DNA of 27,719 bases, taken from an uncultured Lachnospiraceae bacterium. GTDB taxonomy: Bacteria; Bacillota; Clostridia; Lachnospirales; Lachnospiraceae. The notes below the pieces were generated by a model. It saw nothing but the letters and a program-made list of their open reading frames with translations. It was not told where the DNA came from and searched no databases. The position numbers and the translations under genes were made by a program. Shown one piece after another: positions 8,189 to 14,133 of the stretch. How positions within the stretch are numbered: position 1 is the first letter of the stretch; each line of letters begins with the position of its first letter. Location of the stretch: assembly GCA_937915975.1 (NCBI GenBank), contig CALGGL010000362.1, positions 1 through 27,719 of the forward strand, given 5' to 3'.

Positions 8189-8231
8189 AAGTCACATTTC
8201 TAAAAGAAATTTTAGAAATGTGACTTTTTTT
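8189..8231 (+). terminator. Strong Rho-independent terminator before parB
   Basis: A perfect 17-bp stem (8189-8205 with 8210-8226) closed by a GAAA loop and followed by a run of seven T (8225-8231). It would isolate the element's first gene from transcription coming out of lysS. Because the left arm is preceded by few A residues, it works best on the + strand. Confidence 0.9.
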
Positions 8232-8272
8232 GTTGGAACTTGAACTCCCGAAAAAAATTGAGGTGAAGCATT

Positions 8273-9250
8273 ATGGAAGAAAGAAGCAGAAAACGAGTAA
8301 AGATAATCGGTTTTGATGGTGTATTTGGAATGGATCACACCGAAGAGGATAAGGTAATGGATATTGAATTATCCGAGCTGTATGAATTCAAGGATCATCC
8401 GTTCCGAGTATGTGATGATAAGAAGATGTATGATCTGGCAGAAAGTATCAAAACATATGGCGTTCTTACTCCGGGGATTGTTAGACCGAGGAAAGGTGGC
8501 GGATATGAGATTATTTCCGGTCACAGACGAAAGCGTGCATCAGAGATAGCAGGTAAATCTAAGATGCCTGTATTTTGCAAGAATTATACAGATGATGAAG
8601 CAACCGTTGTTATGGTAGATGCCAATCTCCAGAGGGAAGAAATTGTACCGAGTGAAAAGGCTTTTGCCTACAAGATGAAATATGAGGCTATGAAAAGGAC
8701 TAAGAAAAGAGGCGATGGCAGGACATTACATAATATAGGAGTCCAAAATGGAGAGAGTCAGAAAACCATACAGAATTATATATGGCTTACAAGACTTAAT
8801 TCTGAACTGATGGGTATGGTAGATGCAGGAGAGATTGGAATTAAACAGGCGGTAAATCTTTCGTTTATCAGTATAAAAGGGCAGGAGATTATAAGGGAGA
8901 TATTGACAGAAAATAATTGCAATATATCTTATGGAATGTCAAAGCGATTGAGAGAGATTACGGAAGATGAATTTACGAGAGACAATGTGTTGAAAATCAT
9001 AAATCCGGCGCATGCTACAGCCAAGCAAGAAATCCGGAAAGACATACATATAGATTTTACAGCAGATGAAATAAAATGCTTTTTCCCAAACGATAGTTCT
9101 GTAGAAGAAATAAAGGAAAGTATCATAGAAATGCTTAATGAGAAGTGTGGCAACGGTTGCCACAAATCAGATACAGAGAAGTGTGGCAACGGTTGCCACA
9201 AATCAAACAATGGAAAGAGTCAACAGGATACGAATATGAAAGGGGAATAA
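8273..9250 (+). CDS. ParB-family partition protein with a duplicated C-terminal Cys/His unit
   Basis: A 325-residue ParB/Spo0J-type DNA-binding protein, expected to load on a centromere-like site and help segregate the excised element or regulate it. The N-terminal ParB domain covers about residues 30-125, with the CTP-binding motif in the form GHRRKRAS at 83-90 and NLQREEI at about 118-124. A helix-turn-helix region follows (about 130-200: KTIQNYIWLTRLNSELMGMVDAGEIGIKQAVNLS). GAGGTGA stands before the ATG. The C-terminus is odd: the 12-residue unit EKCGNGCHKSDT occurs at 290-301 and again as EKCGNGCHKSNN at 302-313, each encoded over a perfect 19-bp DNA palindrome. Canonical chromosomal Spo0J lacks this tail. 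It is the first gene of the element. Confidence 0.85.
   Translation: MEERSRKRVKIIGFDGVFGMDHTEEDKVMDIELSELYEFKDHPFRVCDDKKMYDLAESIKTYGVLTPGIVRPRKGGGYEIISGHRRKRASEIAGKSKMPVFCKNYTDDEATVVMVDANLQREEIVPSEKAFAYKMKYEAMKRTKKRGDGRTLHNIGVQNGESQKTIQNYIWLTRLNSELMGMVDAGEIGIKQAVNLSFISIKGQEIIREILTENNCNISYGMSKRLREITEDEFTRDNVLKIINPAHATAKQEIRKDIHIDFTADEIKCFFPNDSSVEEIKESIIEMLNEKCGNGCHKSDTEKCGNGCHKSNNGKSQQDTNMKGE
9140..9205. repeat. Two direct repeats, each with a perfect 19-bp palindrome, inside parB
   Basis: A 30-bp sequence occurs at 9140-9169 and, identical, at 9176-9205 (period 36 bp). Each copy contains TGTGGCAACGGTTGCCACA, at 9146-9164 and 9182-9200, which is two 9-bp arms around a central G. It is not the Spo0J parS consensus. 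I saw no third copy in the window. It may be the binding site for the ParB that it lies within. Confidence 0.9.
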
Positions 9251-9254
9251 TCAT

Positions 9255-10691
9255 ATGGGACAAATGCTTATAGAGGTACATCCGGAGTTAGAGAGTGAGT
9301 GGTCAGATAAGAATGAAGGAATAAATATTATGGATATAAGCTATGGCTCAAATAAGGAAATCTGGTGGAAAGGTTCTTGTGGGCATGTTTGGCAGGCTTC
9401 ACCAAAGAGCAGATCAAATGGTAGTGGTTGCCCCTATTGTTCTGGCAAACAAGTGTTAAAAGGCTTCAATGACCTTGCAAGTAAGTTCCCGGAGTTAAAG
9501 GAGGAATGGTCTAAAAAAAATAGTATTCTTCCTGATAGTGTAACCACTGGTTCCCATAAGAAGGTTATTTGGAAAGGCAGATGTGGTCATGAATGGACAG
9601 CAATCATTAAGAATCGTGTAAAAGGTGCAGGATGCCCTTATTGTGCAAGTGTTAAGGCATTAAAGGGATTTAATGATTTACAGAAAATCAGTCCGGAAAT
9701 TGCAGAAGAATGGTCTGACAGAAATAAGTTAAAACCATACGAAGTCTTACCTAATTCTAATCAGAAGGTATGGTGGAAATGTAAAAATGGTCATGAATGG
9801 CGAACGACACCGGCAATTAGAATGATGGGGAGCAGATGTCCATATTGCAGCAATATACGGGTAATGGGAGGATTTAATGATATAACGGTAACTAATCCTC
9901 TTATAGCAAATGAATGGAGTGAAAAAAACGAGCCAATTCAAGCTAACACTATAAGAAATACTAACAGACAAAGATTCTGGTGGAAATGCAGTTCTTGTGG
10001 TTATGAGTGGAAGAAATCACCTTACTCAAGAGTGAATGGTTCAGGATGCCCCGTGTGTGACGGAAGAATTGTGCAAGAGGGTATCAATGATTTAGGGACG
10101 ATAGCACCGGATATTGCCAAAGAATGGCATACATATAAAAATGGAGAGCTAACCCCGTCATCTGTCAGCGGAAAGTCGGCAAAATATGTATGGTGGAGAG
10201 GCAGATGCAAACATGAATGGCGGGCGAGGGTTGTTGATAGAGCATATGGTAAGGAACCATGTCTTATCTGTCAAAAAGAGTATGAGTATAACAAAGATAA
10301 ATTCATTACGGAATATTATTTGACGAATAATGAAGTAGCTTTCATAGACAATGATATGGAAGAAATTGGAATACCGATTGATTTATACATACCGGATAAG
10401 AGAATAGCAATTATTTATAGGAAGCAGAATCCAACAACCTATTATGAGGAAAGAAAGGAGTTTGTCAAAAAAGAACTGTGTAGGAAAGCTAAAATACGAA
10501 TGATTTATGTATTAGAGAAAGGGGTGATAGCCGACAAGAATGTTATATGTATTTCAAAGGAAGATGATTCCATCGAAGCAACAGAAGATGTAATGTATAG
10601 TCTTTGTGAAATCATTGGATTGCGGATGCAAATTAACATTAAGGAAGATAGTAGTGAAATTATGCGTAGATTTTTTGAAGAAAGAAAATAG
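9255..10691 (+). CDS. Five-repeat zinc-ribbon protein with degenerate PD-(D/E)XK-like C-terminus
   Basis: The 478-residue protein starts 4 bp after the parB stop, so it is probably co-expressed. Residues 6 to about 340 are five repeats of about 65-70 residues, each with an xxEWSxKN start, a WWK segment, a C-G-H-E-W half-site and a CPYC half-site. Metal ligands: C42/H44/C59/C62; C110/H112/C127/C130; C176/H180/C195/C198; C245/C248/C265/C268; C318/H320/C336/C339. This matches the probable zinc-ribbon family PF14311 (DUF4379). The C-terminal part (about 345-478) has IPIDLYIPDKRIAIIYRK, which resembles the core of VSR/PD-(D/E)XK nucleases, but the usual second acidic residue is Ile and no downstream W/H motif is seen, so it may be inactive. 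Role unknown; nucleic-acid binding is likely. Confidence 0.8.
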   Translation: MGQMLIEVHPELESEWSDKNEGINIMDISYGSNKEIWWKGSCGHVWQASPKSRSNGSGCPYCSGKQVLKGFNDLASKFPELKEEWSKKNSILPDSVTTGSHKKVIWKGRCGHEWTAIIKNRVKGAGCPYCASVKALKGFNDLQKISPEIAEEWSDRNKLKPYEVLPNSNQKVWWKCKNGHEWRTTPAIRMMGSRCPYCSNIRVMGGFNDITVTNPLIANEWSEKNEPIQANTIRNTNRQRFWWKCSSCGYEWKKSPYSRVNGSGCPVCDGRIVQEGINDLGTIAPDIAKEWHTYKNGELTPSSVSGKSAKYVWWRGRCKHEWRARVVDRAYGKEPCLICQKEYEYNKDKFITEYYLTNNEVAFIDNDMEEIGIPIDLYIPDKRIAIIYRKQNPTTYYEERKEFVKKELCRKAKIRMIYVLEKGVIADKNVICISKEDDSIEATEDVMYSLCEIIGLRMQINIKEDSSEIMRRFFEERK

Positions 10692-10788
10692 GGGCATTAA
10701 AGTACCCTAAGTTTCAAAAATGAGTATTGGCAGTCGCTTACTTATGCTACGAGATGTGATATTTTATTATTAATAAATTAAATATTGC

Positions 10789-11085
10789 AATACAAGCTTA
10801 GTTACGAAAGTAATCGTAGGAGCAGATATTCGGTAATGAGCCAGACAAAATCCGGTCATAATGTGCGAAGCGGTTGAAGGATATCAATAGCCGAAAGGCA
10901 TAGCACAAAAGGTAAGGTTAAGTAGTTACTGAATGGATTCTCACAATGGGCGGCAATCCCGTCCTAATCCTCAAAATGGCATAAGAGGAAATCAATGGAT
11001 TGTGAAAGTCTCAGCTTGTATTCCCAAGTGTACGGGCGACGAGGAACAAGGTACACATACATAGCCTAAAAGGTTAATTGCTATG
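10789..11085 (+). ncRNA. Candidate structured RNA in a 418-bp gene-free stretch
   Basis: Positions 10692-11109 contain no credible gene but many consistent helices. A 10-bp closing helix pairs AATACAAGCT (10789-10798) with AGCTTGTATT (11013-11022). Inside it lie TTAC-GAAA-GTAA (10802-10813), TGTGC/GCACA (10862-10866/10903-10907) enclosing GCC-GAAA-GGC (10890-10899), TCACAAT/ATTGTGA (10941-10947/10999-11005) and TCCTC/GAGGA (10968-10972/10985-10989). After it come GTGTAC/GTACAC (11028-11033/11051-11056) and CATAGC/GCTATG (11060-11065/11080-11085). GTCGC (10733-10737) may also reach GCGAC (11036-11040). It ends just before the ribosome site of the Cys-rich gene, so it may be a long regulatory leader, an independent RNA, or a group II intron relic (GTGCG at 10863 but no domain V seen). 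Family not recognised. Confidence 0.5.
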
Positions 11086-11109
11086 AAATAGACGACGAGG
11101 AGGGCATGT

Positions 11110-11658
11110 ATGATGACCAGAGAAGAAATGATTGAGCAACCTGTGACAGAACAGGGGACTTCCTCCGATAAGCTTAGAAACAATCATAGGATATTAGATG
11201 ATTTGTTAAATAAAGAGTTTGATATAGATGCGTATGATGTTTTAAAGGAAGAAGTCTTTATCGGAATTATTGACAGCATCAATATGAAGATAAAAATCGG
11301 CAACAAAGGAAAGCCAAAAAATGAGCAGGAAGAATATCTCAATAAGGAATATCTTTTAAGCAGATACCGTAAAATCCGACGAAAGCAGGAAATACAAAAA
11401 TTTCGGGAGTTACATGACTGCAAATATTGTACGAGATATAGAGAAACAAATTCTTGCAAAGCGGTTGAACAATGTCCATTTGATGATGGGTATCGTAAAG
11501 ATGATAAGGTAAAGGATCAAACCTGTTCAAAACATCCGGATGGCAGATGTCCATATGCAGGAGAAAACGGAACTTGTATAGGATTTTGTATGCTTGATAT
11601 CTTAAATGTCATGGGAAAACAAAGAAAACGATATGCAAAGGAGATACAAGATGGATAA
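11110..11658 (+). CDS. Cys-rich hypothetical protein upstream of parM
   Basis: I do not recognise this 182-residue protein. The N-terminal half is helical and charged, with a basic stretch around 86-100 (RYRKIRRKQEIQK). The C-terminal half is a compact eight-cysteine region: C104, C107, C116, C122, C139, C147, C156 and C160, with CKYC, CPF and CPY motifs, which suggests two metal sites (zinc or Fe-S). GAGGAGGG at 11097-11104 serves either ATG at 11110 or the next at 11113. Its last 8 bp overlap the parM start, indicating translational coupling and a role linked to partition or its control. The structured RNA lies directly upstream. Confidence 0.75.
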   Translation: MMTREEMIEQPVTEQGTSSDKLRNNHRILDDLLNKEFDIDAYDVLKEEVFIGIIDSINMKIKIGNKGKPKNEQEEYLNKEYLLSRYRKIRRKQEIQKFRELHDCKYCTRYRETNSCKAVEQCPFDDGYRKDDKVKDQTCSKHPDGRCPYAGENGTCIGFCMLDILNVMGKQRKRYAKEIQDG

Positions 11659-12559
11659 CATAGAAGTAATAGGAATTGATCATGGATTTAGTCAAATGAA
11701 AACAGTAAGTTCCACATTTACAAGTGGTGTGGCAGAGATAACGACTGAGCCGGCGTTCTTTGATGATGTTCTTGAATATAAGGGCAGGTTTTATAAGATA
11801 GGCGGATCAAGAATGGAGGTAAGAGCTACAAAGACAGAGACAGATGAATATTATCTGCTTACATTGGCTGCAATAGCAAAAGAGCTTCATAAGCGAGGTA
11901 AAAGAAAAGCAAATGTTGTGTTGGCGGTAGGTTTACCGGCCACACGTTACGGAGACGAGAAGCAGGATTTTATAGATTACTTATCAAGAAATAAAGACGT
12001 ATGCTTCAGATTTGAACAGTATGACTATCATGTAAATATCGTTAAGGTTTCTGCATATCCTCAATGCTATGCAGCAGTAGTAGATCGAATTGGAACATTT
12101 GGTACAAAGGTCGTGGTTGTTGATATCGGCTCATGGACGATAGATATTATACCGGTAATTAACAGAAAGCCGGACGATGCTAAGACAAATACCATTCAGC
12201 AGGGCTTGATTACCTGTATGAGAGATATTAACAAGCAGAGTGTCCGAAAGCTTGGTGATGAAATAGATGAAACAGATATACAGCATTACATGATACACGG
12301 AACAAGTTCATTGCCGCAAGAGTACATCGAAATCATAGATAAGTCTTTAAAAGAATTTACAGCTATGATATACAATTCTTTGAGAGAAGAAAAATATAAT
12401 ATGAAGACCACACCATTTGTATTCGTCGGTGGTGGAGCAGTAGTAATGAAGAACTTCGGAGGATATGAGCAGGGAAATATCAGTTATAATTTTGATGTCA
12501 GGGCAAATGCGAAGGGTTATGAGACATTAGCAAGGATATCAATGAGAAAGGAATTGTAG
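11651..12559 (+). CDS. parM: ParM-like actin-family segregation ATPase
   Basis: The 302-residue protein resembles ParM/StbA-type actin-like ATPases, which form filaments that push plasmid copies apart. The phosphate-1 loop is VIGIDHGFSQMK at 6-17, phosphate-2 is VVVDIGSWTIDI near 153-164, and the adenosine-binding FVFVGGGAVVM is near 255-265. A longer frame opens at 11606, but I place the start at 11651 because AAAGGAG lies 6-7 bp before it and the protein then begins just ahead of the first actin motif, as in the family. It overlaps the Cys-rich gene by 8 bp and is followed 12 bp later by a ParR-like gene, the usual parMR arrangement. Confidence 0.9.
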   Translation: MDNIEVIGIDHGFSQMKTVSSTFTSGVAEITTEPAFFDDVLEYKGRFYKIGGSRMEVRATKTETDEYYLLTLAAIAKELHKRGKRKANVVLAVGLPATRYGDEKQDFIDYLSRNKDVCFRFEQYDYHVNIVKVSAYPQCYAAVVDRIGTFGTKVVVVDIGSWTIDIIPVINRKPDDAKTNTIQQGLITCMRDINKQSVRKLGDEIDETDIQHYMIHGTSSLPQEYIEIIDKSLKEFTAMIYNSLREEKYNMKTTPFVFVGGGAVVMKNFGGYEQGNISYNFDVRANAKGYETLARISMRKEL

Positions 12560-12571
12560 GGAGGCGGTATT

Positions 12572-13021
12572 ATGAATGGAAAAAATGTTGTGCAGCATAA
12601 TCTCAGATTGAGTTTGTACAATCCGGAGCATGTGTTGATACATCAAACTTTAAAGGATTTAAACCTTGATATTCATAAATCCATCAATAATTTTATCATT
12701 GAAGCACTCTTGCATTACATTAAAGGAACTGCACCTGAACAGCTTACCAATTCTGCCAAAGAGGATGAGGAAAACAGGCAGGGATATCTGACGAGAAAAG
12801 AGTTTGATGATGCTGTACCATCAATTATTAATTCTGTTATTGCAAGAGTAAACAAAGAACTTTTATCCACCTTGTTTACAACAATGATAAGAGAAAATAT
12901 TAAAGTGCCGGATAATAGCAGAGCAATGATTGAAAATTATGAAACAGATAATGCTGCAGAATATGGAATGTCTAAAGAGGTTGCAGATACTTTATCGGCT
13001 CTTGCTGATCAATGGTCATAA
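12572..13021 (+). CDS. ParR-like adaptor (putative ribbon-helix-helix protein)
   Basis: A 149-residue protein placed directly after parM, where the ParR centromere-binding adaptor normally sits. The first 50 residues (NLRLSLYNPEHVLIHQTLKDLNLDIHKSINNFIIEALLHYI) have the look of a ribbon-helix-helix fold: a short strand, then two amphipathic helices. The rest is polar and helical, as expected for the filament-contacting tail. GGGAGG at 12560-12565 precedes the ATG. Identification rests on position and fold pattern rather than on a clear sequence motif. I did not find an obvious set of short direct repeats (parC) upstream of parM. Confidence 0.65.
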   Translation: MNGKNVVQHNLRLSLYNPEHVLIHQTLKDLNLDIHKSINNFIIEALLHYIKGTAPEQLTNSAKEDEENRQGYLTRKEFDDAVPSIINSVIARVNKELLSTLFTTMIRENIKVPDNSRAMIENYETDNAAEYGMSKEVADTLSALADQWS

Positions 13022-13067
13022 GCAAGATGTGTTTTGACAGGTTGTGTATGAAAGGAGGTGTATTCCT

Positions 13068-13151
13068 ATGTATAAACTATTTCGAAGCTATTTGAAGAAG
13101 AGGCGGCTTGTACGATATTATTTCGCATATTGCAAGATGATTGGCGTATAA
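13068..13151 (+). CDS. 27-residue basic peptide, possible leader peptide
   Basis: A short frame behind an ideal ribosome site, AAAGGAGGTG at 13051-13060. The peptide has 27 residues, begins MYKLFRSYLKKRRLVRYY and is strongly basic and aromatic (five Tyr, eight Lys/Arg). It does not look like a membrane toxin because it lacks a hydrophobic run. The frame sits between the ParR-like gene and the lipoprotein gene. GCGGCTT inside the frame (13103-13109) can pair with AAGCCGC just after its stop (13154-13160), and a GNRA hairpin follows, so translation could influence downstream folding. Confidence 0.5.
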   Translation: MYKLFRSYLKKRRLVRYYFAYCKMIGV

Positions 13152-13177
13152 ATAAGCCGCAAATGCATGTAAACTGA

Positions 13178-13203
13178 ATATAGTCTGCGAAAGTAGACTG
13201 TAT
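13178..13203 (+). promoter_or_regulatory. GNRA-capped hairpin in the lipoprotein leader
   Basis: ATATAGTCTGC (13178-13188) pairs with GTAGACTGTAT (13193-13203) through 11 bp including two G-U pairs, capped by GAAA. No U-run follows. It lies between the 27-residue peptide and the lipoprotein start. Confidence 0.5.
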
Positions 13204-13248
13204 GTGAGGAATCGCCAGTTTATCTTTCGCAGAGAAAGGATACTGGTG

Positions 13249-14040
13249 ATGATTATGAAAAAGAATATTATGATAATGATATCTGTAATGATGATAGCTC
13301 TTTCCGGATGTGGAAAGGTCAATGATATAGAAGTAGTCAGTGCCGATACGGAACAGGCTATAGTAACCGGAGAAGAAGATGCGAAGATCACAACTGTTGA
13401 AGCCGATGTTGTCAGCACAGAGGAGATAGGGTATGAAGATATAACAACTGACGAAGTTTCGACAGTAGAAAAGGAAGTTGCAGGCTCGTTGAAAAAACAA
13501 GAAGAGCCAGCAAAGGATCTTAATAAGTCAGAGGATGCAACAACCGGTGCAAGTCAAATGTCAAGTGACACAGGTACTACGGAAGAATATATTGCACCAG
13601 TGACGGAGACAACGGTTTCAGATGTTCCGACAACAGAAGAACAGACAACAGAAGCGAATGTGACAGAAGCTCCGGTCTCTTATATAGCTGCATACAGTCC
13701 TCAGAGTGTGGTATCTCTTGCTACATCTAAATGCATAGCCGGTGGAATGATACGAACAACAGATAATCTTGATAATCTGCTTGCTGAAGGTTCAATCACG
13801 CAGGAAGAGTATAATTCTTATTATCCGTATGATGGACTTGGCTACTACAGTGTATTTGTAGAAACTGACCTTAATATCGCCGCTACGGTGTCTGGCAGAT
13901 CTCTTAGGAGCGAGGATGAAATAGCTACACACATTGCGAATATGCTTTTGCTTGAGCGTGAGCCATATTTCCTGATTGAGTATGCTGGTGTATATAATTC
14001 CGGAGGTACGGATTTTTACGAGTTTCGTTGTTACAGATAA
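13249..14040 (+). CDS. Lipoprotein with Thr/Glu-rich linker and C-terminal domain
   Basis: From the ATG at 13249 (AAAGGA 8 bp upstream) the product has 263 residues; a longer frame begins at 13204 but would bury the signal peptide. The signal is short and Met/Ile-rich and ends in a classic lipobox LSGC with C21. Residues about 25-145 are low-complexity (Thr, Glu, Val, Asp), a typical wall-spanning linker. The last 120 residues form an unrecognised globular domain (from about VSYIAAYSPQSVVSLATSKC to the end) with no catalytic motif visible. It directly precedes the sortase-anchored adhesin, so a surface role linked to it is plausible. Confidence 0.75.
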   Translation: MIMKKNIMIMISVMMIALSGCGKVNDIEVVSADTEQAIVTGEEDAKITTVEADVVSTEEIGYEDITTDEVSTVEKEVAGSLKKQEEPAKDLNKSEDATTGASQMSSDTGTTEEYIAPVTETTVSDVPTTEEQTTEANVTEAPVSYIAAYSPQSVVSLATSKCIAGGMIRTTDNLDNLLAEGSITQEEYNSYYPYDGLGYYSVFVETDLNIAATVSGRSLRSEDEIATHIANMLLLEREPYFLIEYAGVYNSGGTDFYEFRCYR

Positions 14041-14070
14041 TCAAATATATAAATAAACAATCACATTACG

Positions 14071-14110
14071 AAGAAGATATGAGCCATAAGGTTTGTATCT
14101 TCTTTTTTTT
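14071..14110 (+). terminator. Terminator between lipoprotein and adhesin
   Basis: A 15-bp stem with several G-U pairs (14071-14085 with 14090-14104) around an ATAA loop, followed by eight T (14103-14110). Its loop region CCATAAGG resembles the hairpin after the adhesin gene. Confidence 0.85.
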
Positions 14111-14133
14111 ATGCAAAAGGGAGGATTGATAGC

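Noticed and set aside
9146..9200. LacI-type operator pair
   Set aside because: The palindromes have an odd centre (single G) and sit inside parB with no LacI-type regulator in the window; self-recognition by ParB is the simpler idea.
10692..11109. Intact group II intron
   Set aside because: GTGCG at 10863 could mimic an intron 5' end, but I see no domain V hairpin and no reverse transcriptase, and the long-range helix starts upstream of that point. A relic remains possible.
11606..11650. Longer N-terminus for ParM from 11606
   Set aside because: It would lie deep inside the Cys-rich gene and lacks a ribosome site; the ATG at 11651 has AAAGGAG and starts just before the phosphate-1 motif.
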